A program made the position numbers and the translations under genes. From Variovorax sp. PBL-E5 (GTDB lineage: Bacteria > Pseudomonadota > Gammaproteobacteria > Burkholderiales > Burkholderiaceae_C): DNA of 64,000 nt. Below, piece by piece: positions 8,745 through 17,107 of the stretch; position 1 is the first letter of the stretch, and each line of letters starts with the position of its first letter. The DNA lies in assembly GCF_901827185.1 (NCBI RefSeq), contig NZ_LR594672.1, positions 737,540 through 801,539 of the forward strand, in the 5' to 3' direction. Under the pieces are notes generated by a model that had not been told where the DNA came from, searched no databases, and was given only the letters and a program-made list of their open reading frames with translations.

Positions 8745-9968
8745 ATGGATACAGTCGAGGCTATGGCACTTCCACTACCCCTTCGCCCTCTCGACCAGCT
8801 CAAGCCGCCGGCGCATCTGCTTGGAGCTTCCGGGCCCAACCGTGCACCACCAGAGCGGCTTCTCATCCGAGCTGACAACGACCTCGAAGCGTTGAAGTCG
8901 TTCTTAGCGCAGTTCGATTCGTCTCCGGAGACGCATCGCAAGTACGGCCGGGAGGCGGAGAGGCTGTTCCTCTGGTCCTGGCACGAGCGAGACAAGCCTG
9001 TATCCGCGCTAATGACCGACGACTACGAGGCCTACCTGCGGTTCATGGCAGACCCGCAGCCCGCCGAGACATGGTGCGGGGTCAAGGCTCCCCGAGAAAC
9101 CGACCGGTGGCGCCCGTTTGTGGGACCAGTCGGTGAAAGCGCGCTGATGACTGCGTTCGCAGGCCTAGACTCATTTTTAGGCTATCTGGCCAACAGTGGC
9201 TACCTCTACGGCAACCCCTTGGGTCTGATTAAGCAGAAGCGCAAGCAGGTCCGTAAGCAGGTCTCGAAGACTGCTGCCAAGCGCGGCGAGCGGCAGCTCG
9301 ACGAAGACGCCAAGATTGAGCGATTTCTCGACCCAGAGATGTGGATGGCCGTGTCCCAGGCAGTAGAAAGTCTGCCGGAAGACTCCGAGCGGCAGCTCGA
9401 CGAAAAGGAGCGCGCACGATTCATCTGCGCCATCCTGTACCTTCTGGGCCCCCGGGCGGGAGAGCTTGAGAGTATGCGGATGAGCTCATTCCGGGAGGTC
9501 CGCGGCCATTGGTGGTGGCACGTGCTCGGCAAGGGAGACAAGTTCGTGAAGGTCGCCGTGCCCGACGACATGCTTCAGGCCCTAGTGAGATACCGCAAGC
9601 ACCGCAAGCTCTCCGCGGTGCCAACCAAGAAAGACGACTCCCCTCTTTTGGTGTCGTTGAAGGACGGCAGCTCTATCACCGCGCGCCGGCTGAACCAGAT
9701 ACTGAAAAAGCTTTTTTCCGCAGCCGCGGACCTTCTGCCATCCGAGTCTGCGCACAAGAAGGAGAAGCTTCTGGCGGCCTCAGCTCACTGGGTGCGGCAC
9801 ACGGCAGTTACCGCTCGCGTTGATGCCAAGATGGACCTGCGAATCGTGCAAAAGGACGCGCGTCACGCGGACGCGCGTACCACCGAGCGATATACCCACT
9901 CACAGGATGAGGCGTGGCACGAAGAGAGCCAAAAAGTCACCCTCCCCTGGATTGCCTCGAAAGCCTGA
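8745..9968 (+). CDS. Tyrosine recombinase/integrase
   Basis: 407 aa from the ATG at 8745; 8763 is another possible start, and 8703 would place a perfect palindrome inside the gene. An N-terminal SAM-like core-binding domain (ETHRKYGREAERLFLWSW) is followed by the catalytic domain. Box I Arg lies in LLGPRAGELESM, the HxxR-type motif in SAHWVRHT, the second His/Arg region in DARHADARTTE, and the nucleophile Tyr in ERYTHS, so all catalytic residues appear present. It is the likely driver of the 8.7-14 kb island, but no att core was identified. A 10-bp-arm hairpin follows the stop. Confidence 0.88.
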   Translation: MDTVEAMALPLPLRPLDQLKPPAHLLGASGPNRAPPERLLIRADNDLEALKSFLAQFDSSPETHRKYGREAERLFLWSWHERDKPVSALMTDDYEAYLRFMADPQPAETWCGVKAPRETDRWRPFVGPVGESALMTAFAGLDSFLGYLANSGYLYGNPLGLIKQKRKQVRKQVSKTAAKRGERQLDEDAKIERFLDPEMWMAVSQAVESLPEDSERQLDEKERARFICAILYLLGPRAGELESMRMSSFREVRGHWWWHVLGKGDKFVKVAVPDDMLQALVRYRKHRKLSAVPTKKDDSPLLVSLKDGSSITARRLNQILKKLFSAAADLLPSESAHKKEKLLAASAHWVRHTAVTARVDAKMDLRIVQKDARHADARTTERYTHSQDEAWHEESQKVTLPWIASKA

Positions 9969-9974
9969 ATGGAT

Positions 9975-10005
9975 GAACACCTGCCGCGGCGCGAAGCAGG
10001 TGTTC
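9975..10005. terminator. Hairpin between converging recombinase and DUF262 genes
   Basis: GAACACCTGC and GCAGGTGTTC form a perfect 10-bp stem with an 11-base loop. There is no T-run, so it may be a terminator or part of a recombination site. Confidence 0.45.
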
Positions 10006-10029
10006 GGTAGGCGTTGACGAACCGATGTC

Positions 10030-11154
10030 CTACACCCCGCCTTTCCTTCGGTTGCAGGACTTGCAGAGCATCTTGCAGTTGGCCAGGATGGACTTGCCGC
10101 CGGCGTGCCAAGGGTCGACGTGGTCCCCCTCCATCTCGTCAAGCTTGAAGATTCGGCCCTTGTCTGGGCACGTCACGTCGGCGCACGCCCCGGCCTGCCG
10201 AGCGTAAGCCTCTGCCTTAACCTTGTCAGTGAAGGCCCGCAAGTTGAGGTGACGCTCTTGTTTTGTGATGAGGTACGAGTAGATGCCAGACTTCCTCGAG
10301 ACGTCCTCATCCTTCATTAGTGCCACGACGCGCGTTTCTAACTCGGCCGGGTCCAAGTCGTCGTCTTTGTGCTTGTTATAGAGCTCTCCCCAAGGGACGG
10401 ACTTCATTTCCCTGCGGACCACGGGGAATGTAGCCTTTACCCAATTTATGACGCTGCTAAAGTAATTCCAGAGTTCAAAGGCAGTCTTGTCGTGTTGGTG
10501 GCCAGACATGTAACGGCGCGGGTTACCCCCCTCAATCCAGTTGAGGGCTGTCTCCAGGTATTCCTGCCGGATAGGCGAGCCCGTCATGTAGTCGGAACCG
10601 ATTTGGTAGGCCGGGCAGTTCGGTTTGCTGAAATAGGCCTTGGCCGATAGCAGCCACGGGCCAACAAATATTGAGTTCAGGAGTTCTTGGTCGGTAAGCT
10701 TTTCACCGGCAATGTTGATAGTTTGAAACCAATCCAGCTTCTCACTCTCAGGGCCTTCGCACACGTACACTGTCAGCGGGTATTCAAGAATCTTGTCCAT
10801 TTGGTCTTGGGGCAAGTTATGAAAATACACCTCGTCAATTGAAAAGTCACCCTTCACGTACTTGCAAATACTCAGCGTGCGCTGCTGGCCGTCCAGCACT
10901 TCGAAACTGGCAAGCTTTTCATCGTCAGGAGCATCTGGGTCTGGGTTTCGAACCCAGTACATTACATTGAGTGGGTATCCTTTGCGAACAGTATCGAGAA
11001 CCTTGTTGCGTTGCACGTCCTTGTAGACGAACTCACGCTGGTACGGCGGACGGATGTTTAGTCTCCCCCCGAAGCCAACTACGCCGGCGTCGCCGCTGTC
11101 TGCGTATCCACTTACCAGCTCCCCGATGGATATCTGTCTTGGTTCAATTTTCAT
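10030..11154 (-). CDS. DUF262-HNH endonuclease-like protein
   Basis: 374 aa. The N-terminal DUF262 (ParB/Srx-like) domain has RPPYQREFVY and the DGQQR signature (about residue 89), which in GmrS-type proteins belongs to a nucleotide-sensing or nucleotide-hydrolysing site. The C-terminus carries an HNH nuclease motif (EGDHVDPW...NCKMLCKSCNRRKG) with Zn-binding Cys. The start overlaps the end of the upstream methyltransferase by 11 bases, implying translational coupling. It is a plausible restriction partner of the two EcoRI-type methyltransferases. G+C looks lower than in the backbone, suggesting transfer. It could also act as a modification-dependent nuclease. Confidence 0.8.
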   Translation of the reverse strand: MKIEPRQISIGELVSGYADSGDAGVVGFGGRLNIRPPYQREFVYKDVQRNKVLDTVRKGYPLNVMYWVRNPDPDAPDDEKLASFEVLDGQQRTLSICKYVKGDFSIDEVYFHNLPQDQMDKILEYPLTVYVCEGPESEKLDWFQTINIAGEKLTDQELLNSIFVGPWLLSAKAYFSKPNCPAYQIGSDYMTGSPIRQEYLETALNWIEGGNPRRYMSGHQHDKTAFELWNYFSSVINWVKATFPVVRREMKSVPWGELYNKHKDDDLDPAELETRVVALMKDEDVSRKSGIYSYLITKQERHLNLRAFTDKVKAEAYARQAGACADVTCPDKGRIFKLDEMEGDHVDPWHAGGKSILANCKMLCKSCNRRKGGV

Positions 11155-12205
11155 TTTGCTTCTTCAATTTTACGATTATGCGTTTGTAGAGGGGGGCCTT
11201 GTTCACTACCGGGCCGTTCCACAACATGGACTTGCCCTTCGTGACAATTGCGGTTTTAGTGGCGCCTAGTTCCTCGCCGTGAGCGCCAGCATTAAAACTC
11301 CCCACGATTTCGAATTGGGACGGGTTGTATTTGTCTAGGAACGTGATGGGGACACCCATGCACCCGGCATAGTCACATGGAATATCGCTGACTTTGGACA
11401 CTTCAATGGCATCAAAGTTGTCGTATCGCGGGTAGGAACTTTCGCTCCCCGCGTAAACTTTGAAAAGGACCAGCTCCGCCTTCCGTTTGCTATGGAAAAG
11501 GTTGGTGAACCAATATACGCTGCCCATGCTGAAGTACTTCACTCCATCAATAATTTGAACTCTTGATTGCGTCTGTATCTCATAATGCGTGGGCACCTCA
11601 AACCATTTCGTTCCTCCGTTGTCGGTCCCCGCCCAGACGACGTTTTCCTTGATAAGCGTGAAGATTTCCTTGTACGTAAGCGCGTTTTGATTTCCGATTA
11701 TCAAGAACTGCTTCTTGTGCTCGATGAGCTGAGCCACGTATTCTCTGAAGAGGGAAAACGGCGGATTCGTGACAACGATATCCGCTTCTTGCAGGATTTC
11801 TACGCACTCTGCGCTACGGAAGTCACCGTCGCCTGTAAGGTCCGTCTTGACCAGAGACTTATCGGCGCCAGTGAACTCCAGTTTGTAGGATGGCCCCCCG
11901 CTTGCGTAATGCGTGGCAACTAACTTAGCCAAACCAAGGTGCTCAAAGTTCAGGGTGAAGTACTTCCAGAAGTTGGACCACTCGGGGTCATCGCAGTTGC
12001 AAAAGACAGTTTTCCCTGCAAAGTGGCCCTTGTAGTGCCGCAGCTCCTTTTCAATGTCAGTAAGCTGGGTATAAAACTCGTCGTTTTTGCCACGCTTGGC
12101 GGCATGCAGTGAAGTGTTGCTAGTGCTTGAATTGGTTGGTGAGGTGGCGGCACGTGTCAAAGTCTGCTCCAAGAGAGAGCAGCACCCGTAGCAAGCGCGA
12201 GTCAA
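11144..12205 (-). CDS. EcoRI-type adenine-specific DNA methyltransferase (copy 1)
   Basis: 353 aa from a TTG at 12205; a second in-frame TTG lies at 12172, and there is no ATG in the leader. The core has the KNDEFYTQLTDIEKEL start and CNCDDPEWSNFWKYF stretch typical of the EcoRI methylase family, plus the catalytic motif IV as NPPF (in ADIVVTNPPFSLFREY), which methylates N6 of adenine. The N-terminal half is very similar to the second copy at 12839, whereas the middle (about residues 185-250) differs, as expected if the copies recognise different sequences. Overlaps the DUF262-HNH gene. Confidence 0.85.
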   Translation of the reverse strand: MTRACYGCCSLLEQTLTRAATSPTNSSTSNTSLHAAKRGKNDEFYTQLTDIEKELRHYKGHFAGKTVFCNCDDPEWSNFWKYFTLNFEHLGLAKLVATHYASGGPSYKLEFTGADKSLVKTDLTGDGDFRSAECVEILQEADIVVTNPPFSLFREYVAQLIEHKKQFLIIGNQNALTYKEIFTLIKENVVWAGTDNGGTKWFEVPTHYEIQTQSRVQIIDGVKYFSMGSVYWFTNLFHSKRKAELVLFKVYAGSESSYPRYDNFDAIEVSKVSDIPCDYAGCMGVPITFLDKYNPSQFEIVGSFNAGAHGEELGATKTAIVTKGKSMLWNGPVVNKAPLYKRIIVKLKKQNEN

Positions 12206-12320
12206 CTTTTCCGCCTGCTATCGCAGTGAGGCGGTGCTACGAGTGAATATCCTTGTGGGTGCTGGCGATGGGTTAAGCGCCGCACTTTCGGCGGCTATAA
12301 CGCGTATAAAGGCCGCGTTT
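12162..12320. repeat. Duplicated structured leader, copy A
   Basis: Closely similar to 13869-14021. It spans the 5' end of methyltransferase copy 1 and ~115 bp upstream. On either strand a long imperfect hairpin can form: CGTAGCA (12187) with TGCTACG (12235), and CCGCCT (12211) with AGGCGG (12229). Loops differ between copies while the stems are kept. Confidence 0.65.
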
Positions 12321-12330
12321 TAAATCCGCG

Positions 12331-12501
12331 ATGAGTCTGCGCCTCGGGCGCGACCACCAGATGGAGCGAGCATGGCTGCAGCCGGCCAGCGCGGCCGTGC
12401 TAGGCCCCCAAAGATTTGAGGAGGTGGCGCGGACGCTCATTGAGACCCTCGCGGTTGTCGGAGGGTGGGATACCGTAAGGCCGCCGACCCCGAAGCGATA
12501 G
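12331..12501 (+). CDS. Small hypothetical ORF between methyltransferases
   Basis: 56 aa with G/C-ending codon bias, opposite to the flanking genes; the product is MSLRLGRDHQMERAW followed by an Ala-rich helix. No Shine-Dalgarno is evident and no family is recognised. It may be a remnant of an older gene at a duplication junction rather than an active gene. The remaining sequence up to 12838 contains another weak open frame (from 12560) that I do not call. Confidence 0.35.
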   Translation: MSLRLGRDHQMERAWLQPASAAVLGPQRFEEVARTLIETLAVVGGWDTVRPPTPKR

Positions 12502-12838
12502 CTCCGCGGCCAGCCCCTGACCAGTGCAACGTATCGAAGTGGGCGGCTCGATACCTGACATGGAGACAACTCTCACTAGCTGGGGCGCTCCAGGGCGTCG
12601 TTATCAGAGGCATCCCTCCCCCAAGTGTCAGCTACCCTCGAAGCAGCCGGCCCGTCCAACGGGTGCTTTGCCCTCCGGAGGGCCGTCACGTTCGGTGCTA
12701 ATCCTTGTAAGCGAACTCACGCAGGTAAGCCGGCCTTGCGTTCCGGACGCCCTCGAACAGACGGCCGGGCTTAAACCACTCTGCTTAAAGGTCGCCGATA
12801 AGCATTTTGTTGCGGGCAAATGTTTAAAGGCGAGCCTC

Positions 12839-13879
12839 TTATAAAGTCTTGGACCTGATGATGATTCGCGCATACGGCACGACAACCTCGCTCTCCCGCA
12901 ACATGTAGAGGTCGCCGTCGACCGCTCCTCTCTGTTGTACGGTTTTCCTATAAGCCTTGTGCTCAGCTAGATAGGGTTTGACGCCAATTTCAAGCCCAGA
13001 GCTGGCAATCCCTAGTCCTATTATTTCGAACTGATGAGGGCTATGTTTATCCAGGAACGTAATAGGTACGCCCATGTCTCCAGAATAGTCTTTTGGCAGG
13101 TCCTTTACCTGCGACACCTCGATGGCGTCGTAATTGGCATAACTGGGGTACGCATATTCGTGGCCACGGTACTCCTTAACAAGAATGATTTCTTCGTTGC
13201 GCTTCTCGTGCGGAAGATTCGTGAACCAAGAAATGGCAGGAACCTTGCCGAACTTGTTGCCAGCTTCGTCCAGCCTATCCCACTTTTCATAGTCGGCCGA
13301 CAACTTAAACTCCATCGTCTTGTTCGCAGAATGACCAAGCCATAGTTGGCCATCCCTGAGCAGCCTGAAGATGTCTTTGTAGGTAATGGCGTTATTGTTG
13401 CCAATAATCACAAATTTCTTCTGATGCTCTATCAATTGGGCGACGTATTCCCTGAAAAGGGAGAAGGGGGGATTAGTCACCACGATGTCGGCTTCGCAGA
13501 GCAACTCGATGCACTCAGCACTCCGAAAATCTCCGTCCCCCTCGAGGGAAGTCCTGACACCCGCCATGTCGCTGCCACCGGTGTATTCACGCTTGTAGGA
13601 GACTTCGCCTCGAGCGTAATGAGTCGCGACAACTTTGGCCAACCGAAGATGCGTGAAATTTAGCGTGAAGTACTTCCAGAAACTCGACCACTCAGGGTCG
13701 TCGCAGTTGCAGAAGACGACCTTGTCCTTAAAGTGGTCCTTGTACTGCCGTAGCTCTTTCTCGATGTCGGAAAGCTGGGTGTAGAACTCGTCGTTTTTTG
13801 CGCGTTTCGCCGCGGCGAGTGAGTTATTGTTTGCGCTGGTAGCGCGGATTGCACTGGCACTGGCCAAGGTCTGCTCCAA
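12839..13879 (-). CDS. EcoRI-type adenine-specific DNA methyltransferase (copy 2)
   Basis: 346 aa from a TTG at 13879. It shares the KNDEFYTQLSDIEKEL and CNCDDPEWSSFWKYF blocks and the NPPFSLFREY catalytic motif with copy 1, so it should also be an N6-adenine methyltransferase. The region after about residue 185 (RLLRDGQLWLGHSANK onward) diverges from copy 1, and the C-terminus is longer and basic. About 630 bp separate it from copy 1, and the upstream leader is a near copy of 12162-12320, so the pair arose by duplication including the regulatory region. Confidence 0.85.
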   Translation of the reverse strand: MEQTLASASAIRATSANNNSLAAAKRAKNDEFYTQLSDIEKELRQYKDHFKDKVVFCNCDDPEWSSFWKYFTLNFTHLRLAKVVATHYARGEVSYKREYTGGSDMAGVRTSLEGDGDFRSAECIELLCEADIVVTNPPFSLFREYVAQLIEHQKKFVIIGNNNAITYKDIFRLLRDGQLWLGHSANKTMEFKLSADYEKWDRLDEAGNKFGKVPAISWFTNLPHEKRNEEIILVKEYRGHEYAYPSYANYDAIEVSQVKDLPKDYSGDMGVPITFLDKHSPHQFEIIGLGIASSGLEIGVKPYLAEHKAYRKTVQQRGAVDGDLYMLRESEVVVPYARIIIRSKTL

Positions 13880-14021
13880 GAAAGAGCAGCACCCGTAGCA
13901 AGCGTGAGTCGACCTTTCCGCCTGCTTGTGCAGAAGGCGGTGCTACGAGTGAATATCCTTGTGGGTGCTGGTGTTGTTGAGGGCCGCGCTTGCGGCGGCT
14001 ATAGCGCGTCTAGGGGTCGCG
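13869..14021. repeat. Duplicated structured leader, copy B
   Basis: Near copy of 12162-12320 with the same CGTAGCA/TGCTACG and CCGCCT/AGGCGG pairing; loop sequence and length differ. The upstream TTG of copy A is TCG here, so the leader frame may not be translated from the same point. Confidence 0.65.
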
Positions 14022-14354
14022 ATTTATACGCAGGCGAAACGCCCGTTTGGGTCCTACCTACGGCCGTTGTGACCCTTCGGCTGCGCCTTTCACCCGGCGT
14101 GCTCCGCCTCGGCGCCATTGGTCGAGCCCGAGTCTGGCTTACCCCGGAATCGGCACCATGGCCCCTTTATTGCGAGACGTTCGCCGCAGAGCTCGCGACT
14201 AAGGGCTGAGCTCCTGCTGAGCTCCGGGGCGCCAGTTCTGCTAATACCGGTTATCAGAAGCAGGAGGTTGGACTTCGAGTGGTTTCGTCGGCTACTATTT
14301 TGGGCCCGCCTACCCCGCCTACCCCGCCTGTCCGAACCCCGAGATTCCTCCAGC
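14022..14354. other. Intergenic region with short repeats
   Basis: No supported gene. It contains a tandem CTGAGCTCC repeat near 14206, a tandem CTACCCCGC repeat near 14311, and AATACCGGTTATCAGAAG at 14243-14260, which recurs with one change at 14914-14931. Confidence 0.4.
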
Positions 14355-14810
14355 ATGCAACGAGCTAGCAAGCAATCCCTCGACCACTACGACGAGCGCC
14401 GTCGGTGTAGCCAGGCGCTGGAACCCGCCGCTCGGAAGCTCATGCAGCAGATGCAGGACCGTGAAGTGTTGTGCATCGTTAAAGACAAGCCTTGGGCCTC
14501 GTACCGGGTAATTTCGGCGACTAGGGACGAAGTGGTTCAGCTAGCGGAGATGCAGCTCGCAACTGCATGTGGCGGGTCGCTGGGGGACGTGCTCGACTGC
14601 CTCGACCCCCTTCCGGCTCCAGATTCGCTACGGGAAGACGATGTCTGGAAGGCGGCCCTGAGGTCTTTGGAAGGACCCGACCACTCCCCGCCAGCGTTTC
14701 GCTGGTGGCCGAACACGACCGCGGGCCAAAGGGAATTTGCAGCAGCTGCCGCATCCTGTGGGTTGGCTGAGGAAGCTGCCATGCTCGTAGCCCGAGGCCA
14801 TAGCCGATAA
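14355..14810 (+). CDS. Hypothetical protein
   Basis: 151 aa from the ATG at 14355; the frame is open further upstream but that part lacks coding character. The product is soluble with a charged helical N-terminus (SLDHYDERRRCSQALEP) and Trp/Pro-rich segments (SPPAFRWWPNTT). No family recognised. Near-identical 18-bp sequences flank the gene at 14243 and 14914, so it could be a small inserted cassette. Confidence 0.5.
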   Translation: MQRASKQSLDHYDERRRCSQALEPAARKLMQQMQDREVLCIVKDKPWASYRVISATRDEVVQLAEMQLATACGGSLGDVLDCLDPLPAPDSLREDDVWKAALRSLEGPDHSPPAFRWWPNTTAGQREFAAAAASCGLAEEAAMLVARGHSR

Positions 14811-14989
14811 GCGGGGGGCCTGGTCCCTGGCCCTTTCGCGCAGGGTCAATCCTCGCGAGCCTGAAGTGACGCAAGTGCCTGAAGTGCCTTACGGAACTCC
14901 TCTTGGCCATCGAAATACCGGTTATCCGAAGTCTCCGGCGGCTGATTCGACGCCGACCTTCCCTGTTCCGCGCGCTAGCGCGCGGACCC

Positions 14990-15346
14990 CTATTCCTCGA
15001 GGTACTCAGGGATTCGCACCAGGAGCTCCCGGACGACAGAGGCAATGGTTAGCCGTACCGACCCCGGACCCTTCTGGTCGCAGGCAGTGAGCAGGCGCCG
15101 CATCTCGTAAGAGCCGGGTCGGCTTCCCGGGAACTTCACGGTTGCGTCAAACAGCCCATCAGCCGCAGTTCTCAGGTCCGCGGCGGCGGGGCCTTGGCTG
15201 AGCCCGAACCTTGCACCGTACTCCGATGGCGTGATACGCCGCCCAGGGGCCCCTTCGAGGGCAAGCCTTAGGAGCCTCTTCTCCGGAACAGAAAGCGAGT
15301 GCACCGCGCGAGCTACTGCGGCCAGTGCTAGGTTCTCATCGTCCAT
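14990..15346 (-). CDS. Rep_3 WH1-like small protein
   Basis: 118 aa. The stretch ITPSEYGARFGLSQGPAAADLRTAADGLFDATVKF resembles the first winged-helix domain of Rep_3/RepB plasmid initiators, in which residues of this type bind iterons or mediate dimer contacts, and RLTIASVVRELL matches the strand-helix after the wing. The second winged helix (WH2) is absent, so it could be a regulator, a decoy or a shortened relic of an initiator rather than a replication protein. It follows the gene at 15374 on the same strand with a 27-bp gap. Confidence 0.5.
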   Translation of the reverse strand: MDDENLALAAVARAVHSLSVPEKRLLRLALEGAPGRRITPSEYGARFGLSQGPAAADLRTAADGLFDATVKFPGSRPGSYEMRRLLTACDQKGPGSVRLTIASVVRELLVRIPEYLEE

Positions 15347-15373
15347 ATCTTTGGTCCAGTTCGGCTCGGCCCT

Positions 15374-16063
15374 CTAAGGGCGAGCCCTTGACGCGTCGCT
15401 CAGTTGGTCCGCCATCATTGCGATGCTCGCGACAACACGCGCGGCTTGTTTGAGCTCCACGCGGTCGGAGTGCATTCGCAAGTTGTCGTCCACGACTGAG
15501 AACATCCTGTCGCCGTCGTGGGAGCCACGAAGCTTCTGCCATGCGACGACCCCCGACTCCTCGAGTTGCTCCCGCGTGAACACCACGCCTTCAATGTCGT
15601 CGTAACCCCGGTCGCAAAGGTGGAACAGGTCGTCCTCGAATCGCCCAGGGTCACGGACGAACACGTACGGGATGTCACCTCCGATGTGGGCCATCAGGTC
15701 GCCCACGCCTGGGTCGTCCGATACGTGGTCGCCGATGTAATCCAATTGCTTGGCCCAACGCATGAGCTCAACCACCGCTGCATGGCTCTGGTCCCCTGGT
15801 CGTTGCACGCGCAACCGAAGCTGGGGCAACGGTGCGTCGATGGTTGTCCAGGGCGCGGCATCCGAGCCTGCGACGAGCCTTCCGGCCTTGCCGGCCGCCG
15901 CGGCCGCATTCCAGTCCCTGAAGCCGTTCTGCTTTGCGACGGCCTCCAATGCGTCGGCTCGCTTGAGCGGGTGCCCTGAGGCGTTGGCTTGCACCTGCAA
16001 TGCCTCCGCCTGAGCCTTGAGGCTGTAAAGCGAGTCATGCGTATGCGTCGATTTGAATTCCAT
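15374..16063 (-). CDS. Glyoxalase-related-type plasmid protein
   Basis: 229 aa from the ATG at 16063, preceded by GGAGAAACC. The N-terminal ~50 residues (SLKAQAEALQVQANASGHPLKRADALEAVAKQNGFRDWNA) match the short helical domain found at the start of many plasmid proteins annotated as glyoxalase-related or toxin-associated; the rest is acidic and lacks clear metal-binding motifs. The role is unknown. It is probably co-transcribed with the WH1-like gene downstream. Confidence 0.5.
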   Translation of the reverse strand: MEFKSTHTHDSLYSLKAQAEALQVQANASGHPLKRADALEAVAKQNGFRDWNAAAAAGKAGRLVAGSDAAPWTTIDAPLPQLRLRVQRPGDQSHAAVVELMRWAKQLDYIGDHVSDDPGVGDLMAHIGGDIPYVFVRDPGRFEDDLFHLCDRGYDDIEGVVFTREQLEESGVVAWQKLRGSHDGDRMFSVVDDNLRMHSDRVELKQAARVVASIAMMADQLSDASRARP

Positions 16064-16254
16064 GGTTTCTCCATATCCAGGCACATCAACAGGCGTTGTT
16101 CGCATTACGCCGGCCTGGGAAAACCAAGGTGGCGACAAGAGTTCGAAGAGCAGATTCACCAAGCCTGGAGGAGGCGCGAACGGCGGGGCTGCTACCCACT
16201 ATTCCGGAGTGTATCGCGAGGTGCGGCTTTCAGGGGCTCCTTGCTAGACGGTGC

Positions 16255-17088
16255 ATGCCCCAACTATCTGCTTTGCGTCAAGCCGCTCCCGCCAGGAGTG
16301 ACCTCCCCGTCTTACCCGCCCTCCCCGGCGTAGGTATCCTTTGGGACGTCGACGGCGTCCTTGTGCGCAGCGAGCCACTTCACATGGAGAAGTTGGTCGC
16401 GGTGGCGCGCCGCTGCGGCGTCGAGATTCCCGCAGCTGCTTTCTCGACGGTACAGCGCTTCACCGTGCCTGGAGCGGAAGGCGCGCCTGTGGAGGCCCAA
16501 ATGCCGCTATACGGCGCTGGCGACAAGAACGTCTACCACTGGCTGGTGAGCATTCGCCCTGAAATCAAGCAGGTACTCTCGCTGGACCAGTGGCTCGCTC
16601 TGCTCCTCGACCACTACCTGGCGCAAGCACACCGCATCGAAGCCCGAGGCTCGATACCAGAGGTGGTCAGACAGCTCGAATCCGCCAAAGCTCTCCAGGG
16701 CGTGGTTACGAGCGGCATCCCTGCCCAGGTGACTGCCAACCTCAAAGCCGTGGGCCCGGCCAGCGAGCACTTCGCCTTCGTGCTGACGGCAGACGATGTG
16801 ACGCAGTCAAAGCCGCACCCTGAGGGGTATTTGCGAGGGGCCGCGCTGTTGGCCGATAAGTTTTTGTCGACAAAATCCGGCCCGCTCGTCATCGTTGCGG
16901 TGGAAGACAGCCCTCCCGGTGTCCGGGCAGCCTTGGACGCGGGGCTGCTGTGCATCCAATTCCTGTTGCCAGGCCAGGCGCCTGAAGTCTTGACGCCGCA
17001 CGAAGCGGGCCGTTTTCGGGCCGCGACGAGCGCCGAGGAGGTGCTGGCTGCCATTCACGCGTTTGCCGAGCAGCAGCGCGGGCGGTAG
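16255..17088 (+). CDS. HAD-superfamily hydrolase
   Basis: 277 aa from the ATG at 16255; longer starts exist upstream without coding support. Motif I is WDVDGVLVRSEPLH (nucleophile and acid/base Asp), motif II VTSG, motif III a Lys in QSKPHPEGYL and motif IV VEDSPPG. The cap inserted after motif I is helical, as in beta-phosphoglucomutase or phosphoglycolate phosphatase-like members, so a small phosphorylated metabolite is the likely substrate. A perfect parS-like palindrome lies inside the gene at 16862-16875. Confidence 0.8.
   Translation: MPQLSALRQAAPARSDLPVLPALPGVGILWDVDGVLVRSEPLHMEKLVAVARRCGVEIPAAAFSTVQRFTVPGAEGAPVEAQMPLYGAGDKNVYHWLVSIRPEIKQVLSLDQWLALLLDHYLAQAHRIEARGSIPEVVRQLESAKALQGVVTSGIPAQVTANLKAVGPASEHFAFVLTADDVTQSKPHPEGYLRGAALLADKFLSTKSGPLVIVAVEDSPPGVRAALDAGLLCIQFLLPGQAPEVLTPHEAGRFRAATSAEEVLAAIHAFAEQQRGR
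16862..16875. promoter_or_regulatory. parS-like palindrome inside the HAD gene
   Basis: TTTTGTCGACAAAA is a perfect 14-bp palindrome matching the sites beside parAB (59637, 61752). It encodes part of the HAD protein. Confidence 0.45.
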
Positions 17089-17107
17089 CCCGCCCTGGGG
17101 GCAAGCT

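Noticed and set aside
10940..10960. GGGTTTCGAACCC resembling a tRNA T-arm
   Set aside because: It lies within the DUF262-HNH coding frame and no acceptor or anticodon stem is near.
12185..12241. Integron attC-like hairpin in the methyltransferase leader
   Set aside because: The conserved RYYYAAC/GTTRRRY core sites are not present in both copies.
12560..12844. Forward open frame of about 95 codons between the methyltransferase genes
   Set aside because: Codon bias is weak, there is no ribosome site, and composition looks like a degraded intergenic duplication.
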